Below, piece by piece: positions 16,913-24,008 of a stretch of 64,000 bases of DNA (positions within the stretch are counted from its first letter, which is position 1; each line of letters opens with the position of its first letter). The stretch is from JAAFIW01 sp031414805 (GTDB lineage: Bacteria; Pseudomonadota; Gammaproteobacteria; Burkholderiales; Burkholderiaceae_C), in assembly GCA_031414805.1 (NCBI GenBank), contig JANOQJ010000080.1, positions 62,001 through 126,000 on the forward strand. The letters run 5' to 3'. The translations under genes were made by a program, and so were the position numbers. The notes under the pieces were generated by a model, which was not told the DNA's origin, did no database searches, and saw only the letters and a list, made by a program, of their open reading frames with translations.

Positions 16913-18019
16913 TCAAAAGCTGTAGCGCACCATCAAATCGGCGCGTAGCATGGAGCCCGTCTCGGCGGTGAACGTCTCGCGCTTGCCGTAAATCAACTCG
17001 CCACCCAGTTCCAGATTTTTGATCGGTGTGTAAATCAGGTTAAAAAACACCTGACTCAGGGTGCGGTTGTCAAATATTTGCGCGGTCTTGCCACGGTTAA
17101 AGCCCACCACCACGTTGCCGCGCAATTGGTCGCTGAAGTTGCGGGCATAGCCCAGCACCACGCCCTGGTTTCTGTCGAAGGCAATGCGGCCGGTTGCGCT
17201 GTCGATGCTGTAGCCGTTAGCCCCGTAGAGCTGATCAATGTCGCCATCGACCCGCGTGTATTGGGCCATCAGCACGTCTTTGTCCGAGAGCTTGTAGCGG
17301 CCACCCACTGCCACACCGTAGCCACGCCGGGTTTCTGCAAATGAACGCTTTTCGTGCGCCAACACGCGGGCATTCAGGGCGCCCCAGTCAAACGTTTTGT
17401 CCACCCGCGCCACCAGTTGCGGCATGTTTTCGTTGGCACTGCCGCCGACAAACTGGTCGCGCGGGTCTTCCAGCGCAACGGTGAATTTGGCGGTGGTTTT
17501 GTCGTCACCAAAGCTGTAGCGCAGCATGGTGCGCCGAGAGAACGGTGCGCCCACGGCACCATTGAAATCGACTGTTTCGGGCAGGTTGTCCAGGTCCATA
17601 AAGGTGGACCATGTTTTGCCCAGCAGCCAACCACCCGTCTCCACATAAGCCTGGCGAATGCGGGGGCGGTAGCGGTCAGGATCGCTGTAGGAGTAGAAGT
17701 CGATTTCGAATTTGGCGGTGAGCGGTGCACCTTGCAGCCTTGCGTTGCCTTCGAGGCCGAGGCGCGAGGTTTCTAACGTGGACTGGCCACGGCCTTTGGG
17801 GCCAAAGCTGCTGGACAGCGGCTGCGAAGCCAGGTCGGTGAAACGGTCGGAAGGCCCTGCGCGTTTGAAGTCGTGAATCGCATGGCCCTCGATGAAGCCG
17901 TAGATGCGCAGCGGGGGCTTGGCTTCGGCGTCTGGCGGGGTTGCGGATTGCGCGAGGCACGCATGCGCCGTGAACAAGGCGATAGAAGCAATACAAATTG
18001 CAGAGCACTTGAGTTTCAT
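16913..18019 (-). CDS. DcaP-like outer-membrane porin
   Basis: A 368-residue protein with a signal peptide (cleavage likely after HACLAQ) and a beta-barrel ending in Phe (LMVRYSF). Sequence blocks LRIYGFIEGHAIHDFKR, QSTLETSRLGLEG, KFEIDFYSY and GGWLLGKTWSTFMDLDNLPETVDF match the DcaP family of trimeric porins that pass organic acids. The start overlaps the arcC stop (ATGA), so it is translationally coupled to the arginine deiminase genes. It may pass arginine, ornithine or peptides; inference. Confidence 0.85.
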   Translation of the reverse strand: MKLKCSAICIASIALFTAHACLAQSATPPDAEAKPPLRIYGFIEGHAIHDFKRAGPSDRFTDLASQPLSSSFGPKGRGQSTLETSRLGLEGNARLQGAPLTAKFEIDFYSYSDPDRYRPRIRQAYVETGGWLLGKTWSTFMDLDNLPETVDFNGAVGAPFSRRTMLRYSFGDDKTTAKFTVALEDPRDQFVGGSANENMPQLVARVDKTFDWGALNARVLAHEKRSFAETRRGYGVAVGGRYKLSDKDVLMAQYTRVDGDIDQLYGANGYSIDSATGRIAFDRNQGVVLGYARNFSDQLRGNVVVGFNRGKTAQIFDNRTLSQVFFNLIYTPIKNLELGGELIYGKRETFTAETGSMLRADLMVRYSF

Positions 18020-18960
18020 CGCTTACTTTCGGTTGGGGTGGGTGTTTCGTCAGCACAAATCTGGGTACCAGCGGTTCCCGCCAGCAGTGCTTCAATTTCG
18101 TCGAGTGATCCAATCACGGCGCGCTTGCCGGTGGCAGTCACGAATTGGGTTGCGGCCTGCACCTTGGGGCCCATCGACCCCGCTGGAAAAGTGTGTTGTG
18201 CCAGGGCTGCTGGCGTGGTGCGGCCTATGGCGCGTTGGCTGGGTTGCCCCCAGTCGACATAAACAGCGGCCACATCGGTGGCAATCACCAGGCAGTCGGC
18301 TTGCAAGGCTTGCGCAATCAAACCGGCGCACAGGTCTTTGTCGATGACGGCTTCAATGCCTTGCATGCGGTGCCCACCTGCACCCGTGCGGACAACCGGT
18401 ATGCCGCCGCCACCCGCCGCAATCACCAGCGCCCCTTTTTCCAGCAACCATGCCATCGGCGCAATGCCCAGCACATGCAGCGGCGCGGGCGAAGCCACCA
18501 CGCGCCTGAAACCGTTGCCGTCGGGCGCCACGGTCCAGCCTTTATCGAGAGCCAGGCGCTGCGCTTCTTCCTGCGTGTACATCGGCCCTACTGGCTTGGT
18601 AGGGTGGGTAAAGGCGGGGTCGAGGGGGTCGACCTCGGTGCGGGTCAGCAAGGTCACCACGGTGCGGTCCTCGGGCAGCAGGTTGGCCAGCTCCTGCTCC
18701 AGCTGGTAGCCAATCATTCCTTCCGTCTCAGCGCCCAACACGTCCAGCGGGTAGGGTTGCACAGGTTTGTAAGCAGCCGATTGCAGGAGCAGCAAGCCCA
18801 CTTGCGGGCCGTTGCCGTGCGTGAGCACCATGTCGTGCACCAAGGCCACGCGGGCCAGTTGCGCTGCGGCGCGGCGGATGTTTTCCAGCTGGTTGTCGGC
18901 GCTCAAGGCCTGACCGCGCCGCAAGAGCGCGTTGCCACCGAGCGCCACGACGAGCTTCAT
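18016..18960 (-). CDS. arcC: Carbamate kinase
   Basis: A 314-residue enzyme making ATP from carbamoyl phosphate and ADP, the energy step of the arginine deiminase pathway. Family blocks: VVALGGNALLRRG, HGNGPQVGLL, VVASPAPLHVLG, IAAGGGGIPVV, EAVIDKDLCAGL and GSMGPKVQAATQFV. It overlaps arcB upstream and the porin downstream by ATGA, so the operon is tightly coupled. Confidence 0.96.
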   Translation of the reverse strand: MKLVVALGGNALLRRGQALSADNQLENIRRAAAQLARVALVHDMVLTHGNGPQVGLLLLQSAAYKPVQPYPLDVLGAETEGMIGYQLEQELANLLPEDRTVVTLLTRTEVDPLDPAFTHPTKPVGPMYTQEEAQRLALDKGWTVAPDGNGFRRVVASPAPLHVLGIAPMAWLLEKGALVIAAGGGGIPVVRTGAGGHRMQGIEAVIDKDLCAGLIAQALQADCLVIATDVAAVYVDWGQPSQRAIGRTTPAALAQHTFPAGSMGPKVQAATQFVTATGKRAVIGSLDEIEALLAGTAGTQICADETPTPTESKR

Positions 18961-19955
18961 GCGAGCGTCGCCACCAGCACGGCCTTGATGGTGTGCATGC
19001 GGTTTTCGGCCTGGGTAAACACAACGGATGCTTCGGACTCGAACACCTCCTCGGTTACTTCAATTTCGCTGAGGCCATACTTTTGATGAATCTCCCGGCC
19101 CACCTCGGTGTCCAGGTTGTGAAAAGCGGGCAGGCAGTGCATGAAGCGGCTGCGCGGTTTACCGGTCGCTTGCATCAGCGCAGTGGTCACCTGGTAGGGC
19201 ATCAGTTGCTCGATGCGCTGCTTCCACACGTCATCGCTCTCGCCCATGGACACCCACACATCGGTGTACACAAAGTCGGCACCCGCCACGGCTTTGAGCG
19301 GGTCGGTTTCGATGGTGATGCGTGCCCCTGTTGTCTTTGCCAGTTGTTGCATTTCGGCTTGCAGATCGGCTGGCGGTTGCAAGCTGCCAGGTGCCGCAAT
19401 GCGCACGTCCATGCCCATTTGCGTGCCACCCACCAGCAGCGAGCAACCCATGTTGAAGCTGGCATCGCCCAGGTAACAAAACGACAACTCGTGCAGGGGC
19501 TTTTCGCCAAACTCCTGCATGGTGAGCAGGTCGGCCAAAATTTGCGTGGGGTGGGCCTGGTCCGTCAGGCCGTTCCACACCGGCACATGGGAAAAACGCG
19601 CCAGCTCTTGTACTTTGGCTTGCGCAAAGCCCCGGTACTCAATACCGTCATACAGCCGCCCCAGCACGCGGGCAGTGTCCTTCAATGATTCTTTGTGGCC
19701 CAACTGCGAGCCGTGTGAGTCGATGTAGGTCACATGCCCGCCCTGGTCATGCACCGCCACCTCAAACGCGCAACGCGTGCGGGTAGAGGCTTTCTCAAAA
19801 ATCAGCGCAATGTTTTTGCCTTGCAGGCGCGGCATTTCGTTACCAGCGTATTTGCTGCGCTTGAGTTCCGCAGCCAGGTCAATCAGGAAGCGGATGTCGC
19901 GTGGCGAGAAGTCTTTCAGGTCTAGAAGACTTCGGTTGCGCAGGTTGAAACTCAT
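18957..19955 (-). CDS. arcB: Catabolic ornithine carbamoyltransferase
   Basis: A 332-residue enzyme that phosphorolyses citrulline to ornithine and carbamoyl phosphate. Conserved motifs: FEKASTRTRCAFEVA (carbamoyl phosphate), FSHVPVWNGLTDQAHPTQILAD, and the ornithine-site FMHCLPAFHN. The start is the ATG at 19955, overlapping the arcA stop by ATGA; the longer frame upstream lies within arcA and has no match. The catabolic assignment rests on operon position. Confidence 0.95.
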   Translation of the reverse strand: MSFNLRNRSLLDLKDFSPRDIRFLIDLAAELKRSKYAGNEMPRLQGKNIALIFEKASTRTRCAFEVAVHDQGGHVTYIDSHGSQLGHKESLKDTARVLGRLYDGIEYRGFAQAKVQELARFSHVPVWNGLTDQAHPTQILADLLTMQEFGEKPLHELSFCYLGDASFNMGCSLLVGGTQMGMDVRIAAPGSLQPPADLQAEMQQLAKTTGARITIETDPLKAVAGADFVYTDVWVSMGESDDVWKQRIEQLMPYQVTTALMQATGKPRSRFMHCLPAFHNLDTEVGREIHQKYGLSEIEVTEEVFESEASVVFTQAENRMHTIKAVLVATLA

Positions 19956-21223
19956 AGAGCCTCCCGCTCGATGGGGCAACTCATGCAATGGCTGCCGCCG
20001 CGACCACGCCCCAGCTCGCTGCTGGGGATGGTGATGACCTCCACACCCGCCTTGCGCAGCAAGGTGTTGGTGTAAACGTTGCGGTTGTAGGCCATCACCA
20101 CGCCCGGCGCCAGAGCCAGCAGGTTGTTGCCGTCGTCCCACTGTTCGCGCTCGGCTTCAAAGGCGTCACCACCGGTGGCCACCGTGCGCAGTTTGGGCAC
20201 GCCGATGGCCTGGGCCAACACCTCCAAAAACGGTTTGCTCTCGGTGCGCACATCCAGCATCGTGCTGGAGGTGCCGGGGCGCAGGCTGTGCACGCGGATG
20301 CTGTCCACCACGTCCGGGAAGATGGTTACCAAGTCCACATCGCAAAACGTGAGCACCGTGTCCATGTGCATGGCACCGCGCGACTTGGGTAGCTGCGCAG
20401 CCAGCACCTGGGTGGCGCTGCCACTGGCAAACAGGGCACGCGCCAGGCTGCTCACGCCCTGCGGGGAGCTGCGCTCACCCATGCCGATCAGCACCACGCC
20501 ATTGCCCAGAGGCATCACGTCGCCACCTTCTACGGTGGCCAGGCCATGGGGTTCATCGGGGTCGCCCCATAGCTCTTTGGCCTCAACATCGCCAGCCGGC
20601 GACTTCATGCCCGCGAACATCGGATGAAAGCGGTAAATGGCCGCCATGAGCCGGGTTTCCTGCTGACGCGCGGGCCAGTACATCGGGCACAGCACCACGC
20701 CTTCGTGAATCCAGCAACTGCTGTCGCGGGTAAAGAGCGTGTTGGGCAGCGGCGGTATCAGCATGTCCGACGGGGCGGCGCATTGGGCGAGCAAGCCCGC
20801 AGTTTCAAAGGGCACTTCAGCCCGCGCCACCCCGCCAATCAGGTGTTCAGCCAGGCGCGCGGGTGGTAGCTCTTCCAGCCAGGGGCGCAGCAGGGCGCTG
20901 GTTTCACTGTCCACGAAATGGGGGCCCAGCTTGTGGTCCAAAAGCCAGCTGCGTGCGGCGGGAATGGCCATGACATCGGCCAACAGGTCATGCATTTCCA
21001 GCACCTCAATGCCGCGCGCTGTCATGGCGCTGGTGTAAGCGTAGTGGTCGTTGCGGGCCTGCGAGACCCACAGCACATCGTCGAACAACAGCGCCTCGCA
21101 GTTGGCGGGCGTCAAGCGCTGTTGCGCCAGACCGGGGCGGCAAACCAGCACTTTGCGCAAGCGGCCGACTTCTGAGAAAACGCCCTTGGGGGCAGGGTGT
21201 GGAATCGGGGAAGGGTCAGGCAT
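19952..21223 (-). CDS. arcA: Arginine deiminase
   Basis: A 423-residue enzyme converting arginine to citrulline and ammonia. It shows RLRKVLVCRPGL, LLFDDVLWV, LPNTLFTRDSSCWI, TVEGGDVMPLGNGVVLIGMGER, HMDTVLTF and the C-terminal GRGRGGSHCMSCPIERE holding the catalytic Cys. The start is the ATG at 21223 with TGGAGA upstream; the 94 residues before it in the open frame are low-complexity and lie in the arcD-arcA gap. It is the second gene of arcDABC. Confidence 0.96.
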   Translation of the reverse strand: MPDPSPIPHPAPKGVFSEVGRLRKVLVCRPGLAQQRLTPANCEALLFDDVLWVSQARNDHYAYTSAMTARGIEVLEMHDLLADVMAIPAARSWLLDHKLGPHFVDSETSALLRPWLEELPPARLAEHLIGGVARAEVPFETAGLLAQCAAPSDMLIPPLPNTLFTRDSSCWIHEGVVLCPMYWPARQQETRLMAAIYRFHPMFAGMKSPAGDVEAKELWGDPDEPHGLATVEGGDVMPLGNGVVLIGMGERSSPQGVSSLARALFASGSATQVLAAQLPKSRGAMHMDTVLTFCDVDLVTIFPDVVDSIRVHSLRPGTSSTMLDVRTESKPFLEVLAQAIGVPKLRTVATGGDAFEAEREQWDDGNNLLALAPGVVMAYNRNVYTNTLLRKAGVEVITIPSSELGRGRGGSHCMSCPIEREAL

Positions 21224-21297
21224 GGCGAAATCTCCAGGTTGAAGGTGTGCAACGACATTCCCTGGCTCACCGTGTCGGTCCGGTGGCCAGAACAGCC

Positions 21298-22782
21298 TCA
21301 TAACTTGAGTTGACCGACGCTGAGCAAATACACGGCTACCACGGCCAGGCCCACCAGCAGCGCCAGCACCAACCACTCGCGCCCTGTAAAAGCGGTTTGC
21401 CCGCGCTGGCGCTTGGCCACGATGTACAAAATGGCACCGGGTGCATAGAGCAGGGCAGCCAGCAGCAAATACTTCAAACCAGCCGCATACAAAAGCCACG
21501 CGCAATAGATGGCAGCCAGGGCGGCAATAGGCACATCGGCGCGGCTGAAGGTCGCGCCGTCGGTGGTCGATTGGCGTGCGGTGTTGGCAGGTCTTTCACC
21601 GTTGAAGGCCACCTTCAAGCCATACAGCGCGCTGAACAGGTAGGGCACCAAAATCATCGCGGTGGACAGTGAGATCAGCGCGAGGTATGAGGCTTTGGAG
21701 AATAGTGTCACCAGCAGAAAAATCTGCACCATGCCGTTGGTCAGCCACAGCGCATTGGCCGGTACGCCGTTGCTGTTGGAGCGGGCCAGCCATTGCGGCA
21801 TCACACCGCCGCCTGCGGGGGTAAAAAGCGATTCGGCGGCTAGCAGGGTCCAGGCCAGAAAGCCACCGCCCACCGACACCATCAGCCCCACGTAAATGAG
21901 CACCGCGCCCCAGGTGCCCACAGCTTTTTCCAGCACGCCGGCCATTGACGGATTCTTCAAGCCTGCCAATTCAGGCTGTGAATAGATACCCAGCGACAGC
22001 AAGGACACCGCCATTAACAAGCCCAGGCAGATCACAAACCCGATCACCGTGGCACGGCCCACGTCAGCCCGGTTGCGCGCCCGGGCCGAATACACGCTGG
22101 CCCCCTCAATACCAATGAACACCCACACCGTGACCAGCATGGTGCTTTTGACTTGATCGAGCACCGAGCCCAGCTTCTCGGTGCCCCAAAAATCGATGCG
22201 AAAGGTCTTGACCTCAAACGCCAGCGCCACCAGCACAATAAAAATCAGTAGCGGTGCAATCTTTGCCAGCGTGACCACTGCGTTCAATACCGTGGCACCT
22301 TGAATACCGCGCAGCACCAGCGCATGCACCACCCACACCACAATCGATGCGCCCAGCACCGCAGCGGGCGTGTTGCCCTCGCCAAACACGGGGAAAAAAT
22401 ACCCCAGCGCACCGAAGGCCGCCACCAGGTAACCCACGTTGCCAATCCATGCGCTCACCCAGTAGCCCCAGGCCGAGTTGAAACCCACGTATTCGCCTGC
22501 CAGGGCGCGGGCGTAGGCATACACACCGTTGTCCAGCGCGGGCTTGCGCACAGCCAGCATTTGGTATACCCGCGCCAGCATCAACATGCCCACGCCGGTG
22601 ATCAACCAGCCAATCAAAATGGCACCCGCACCAGCAGCCGACGCCATGTTTTGCGGCAAGCCAAAAATGCCGCTGCCCACAATCGAGCCGACCACCAGCG
22701 CAACCAGCAAGCCGAGGCCCAGCGTGCCGGGTGTACGGGGTGCGGGCTTGCTCGCGGAAGTTGATGCGGCCGAGGGGGTCAT
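21298..22782 (-). CDS. arcD: Arginine/ornithine antiporter
   Basis: A 494-residue APC-family transporter with about twelve membrane segments. GLLVALVVGSIVGSGIFGLPQNMA at the N-terminus and SAWGYWVSAWIGNVGYLVA are typical of ArcD-type basic amino acid antiporters, which exchange arginine for ornithine without energy cost. It heads arcDABC-porin-mgtA. Upstream lie an FNR/Anr-like site (22858-22871), palindrome copy c (22985-23004) and a 241-bp repeat element. Confidence 0.93.
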   Translation of the reverse strand: MTPSAASTSASKPAPRTPGTLGLGLLVALVVGSIVGSGIFGLPQNMASAAGAGAILIGWLITGVGMLMLARVYQMLAVRKPALDNGVYAYARALAGEYVGFNSAWGYWVSAWIGNVGYLVAAFGALGYFFPVFGEGNTPAAVLGASIVVWVVHALVLRGIQGATVLNAVVTLAKIAPLLIFIVLVALAFEVKTFRIDFWGTEKLGSVLDQVKSTMLVTVWVFIGIEGASVYSARARNRADVGRATVIGFVICLGLLMAVSLLSLGIYSQPELAGLKNPSMAGVLEKAVGTWGAVLIYVGLMVSVGGGFLAWTLLAAESLFTPAGGGVMPQWLARSNSNGVPANALWLTNGMVQIFLLVTLFSKASYLALISLSTAMILVPYLFSALYGLKVAFNGERPANTARQSTTDGATFSRADVPIAALAAIYCAWLLYAAGLKYLLLAALLYAPGAILYIVAKRQRGQTAFTGREWLVLALLVGLAVVAVYLLSVGQLKL

Positions 22783-22857
22783 AGCGTGTTCCTCTTCAGG
22801 TGTAGGCGGTGGTTTGGCTTGGCAGGGTCAGTCTGCGACCCGTTGCCACTGCGTGAC

Positions 22858-22871
22858 TTGATCTAACGCAA
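22858..22871 (-). promoter_or_regulatory. Possible FNR/Anr box upstream of arcD
   Basis: In the arcD sense it reads TTGCGTTAGATCAA, matching TTGAT-N4-ATCAA at 8 of 10 fixed positions. It is 75 nt upstream of the ATG. arc operons are commonly induced by Anr/FNR under oxygen limitation. Confidence 0.45.
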
Positions 22872-22984
22872 AGCCTTCGCACCAGCGATGCGCCTCGCTT
22901 CGCGTGGCGACGTGGCGCTGGGTGGGTGCGGGTGACCGTGTTTGTGATTTCACGCCTTCACGGTATCGGGCCTGTGGTGGCGGG

Positions 22985-23004
22985 TCTGTGCGCTACCGTA
23001 CAGA
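22985..23004 (-). promoter_or_regulatory. Shared 20-bp near-palindrome, copy c (upstream of arcD)
   Basis: Plus-strand TCTGTGCGCTACCGTACAGA, with 5-bp outer arms TCTGT/ACAGA. It lies 202 nt upstream of arcD and 19 nt before the 241-bp element. Confidence 0.55.
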
Positions 23005-23023
23005 GCGAACTGGGTTGCTAAAT

Positions 23024-23264
23024 TAGCCCGCATATTTCACCGGGGCAGCGTGGGCCGCGCGTTTTAGCGGGATGTAGGGGCGCGCAAGGTGACGACCCAA
23101 TAGCACTTGCTATTGGGAAGGAGGCTTGTGCGTTCCTGCGCCCGCCAAAACGATGCGGCACGCGCTGAGCCGTTTTGATGGAATCCAATTTGGATTTGAG
23201 GAAAACACAGACTTTCCCAATGAAAACGCTTCAAAACGGCGGTCCCGGTGAAATATGCGGGCTA
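23024..23264. mobile_element. 241-bp MITE-like element with perfect 21-bp terminal inverted repeats
   Basis: The ends are exact reverse complements over 21 bp (23024-23044 and 23244-23264; outer sequence TAGCCCGCATATTTCACC). Inside are a perfect 10-bp stem with a 2-nt loop (23096-23105 with 23108-23117) and a second perfect 10-bp pair (23169-23178 with 23231-23240). No open reading frame with a known family lies inside and no target-site duplication is visible. It fits a non-autonomous element, or a highly folded leader or intergenic RNA. Confidence 0.6.
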
Positions 23265-23299
23265 GATGTGTCACGGCGTTCAATCGCTGTGCAGAAGAC

Positions 23300-23482
23300 T
23301 CATCGCGGGGTGTTTGAAACCGGTGATTGATCTGCAGGCTCGGCGCTGCCAAACGGCGCAGGCGCGATTTCCAGCTGGGCGATGGCTTTTTTTGCCCAGT
23401 ACACCAAGGTCACGCTGACCACTTGAACGAGCAGCCCCACCACCACCAGCCAGGCGGCGCACTGCCAGAAGAATTCGGTCAA
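23300..23482 (-). CDS. Small single-pass membrane protein
   Basis: A 60-residue frame with one clear hydrophobic helix (about residues 9-30, AAWLVVVGLLVQVVSVTLVYW) and a Pro/Ala-rich tail. Its start would be TTG overlapping the stop of the CbpM-like gene (TTGA), which argues for coupling. No family is recognised. It may be a real partner of the upstream gene or a chance frame. Confidence 0.45.
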   Translation of the reverse strand: MTEFFWQCAAWLVVVGLLVQVVSVTLVYWAKKAIAQLEIAPAPFGSAEPADQSPVSNTPR

Positions 23483-23853
23483 ACCGAATCCGCAGGGAGG
23501 TGGCCTGCAATCGATGCTTGAGCATGCAGCGATTGGACTTGCCGCTCCAGCGTGTCAATGCGCGTCAAGTAGCCCACGAGTACCCCCGCGGTGAACAGGT
23601 CCAGGTCGAAGTCGCGCTGCACATGACACGCCGTGCGCAGGGGAACAACGCAGGTGGCGCTGAACCGATGGGCACGTTCTTGCGCGGCTGAATGGGTGGC
23701 CAATGGCAGCAGCGCGCCGTACTCCACCAGCTCATTCAGCTGGTCGGCGCTCAAGCCGCTGGCGCGGGCCAGCTCGTCGGCTGTCACCGTTTCTGGTGAG
23801 TCCAGGCAGGTCCAGCTTTCAATGTGGCCGATGTGGGTGATGTGTGCGGTCAT
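23479..23853 (-). CDS. CbpM-like chaperone modulator / MerR-like HTH protein
   Basis: A 124-residue protein with residues 22-45 (VTADELARASGLSADQLNELVEYG) like the MerR-type helix-turn-helix found in CbpM, followed by LLRTACHVQRDFDLDLFTAGVLVGYLTRIDTLERQV-type helices (here beginning PLRTACHVQRDFDLD). CbpM binds and inhibits the DnaJ-like CbpA in known systems. No cbpA is beside it in the window. The start is the ATG at 23853 with GGGAGA upstream. Palindrome copy d lies 77 nt upstream, grouping it with uspA and arc. Confidence 0.65.
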   Translation of the reverse strand: MTAHITHIGHIESWTCLDSPETVTADELARASGLSADQLNELVEYGALLPLATHSAAQERAHRFSATCVVPLRTACHVQRDFDLDLFTAGVLVGYLTRIDTLERQVQSLHAQASIAGHLPADSV

Positions 23854-23930
23854 ACCGTTTCTCCCAGGTGGTTTGCAGAGCTGCCTCAGCAGCGCAAAAA
23901 CGTGCACCGTAAGTCAGAAACCCGGCCATG

Positions 23931-23950
23931 TCTGTGCGCCAGCAGACAGA
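23931..23950 (-). promoter_or_regulatory. Shared 20-bp near-palindrome, copy d (upstream of the CbpM-like gene)
   Basis: Plus-strand TCTGTGCGCCAGCAGACAGA. It shares TCTGTGCGC and the ACAGA end with the other copies and lies 77 nt upstream of the ATG, between that gene and the stop of the MsbA-like gene. Confidence 0.5.
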
Positions 23951-24008
23951 GCGCAACGCTAAGCCCGCTTTGGGCCGCCTTTGCCCTATTTGCCGTGTTT
24001 AGCGCCGC

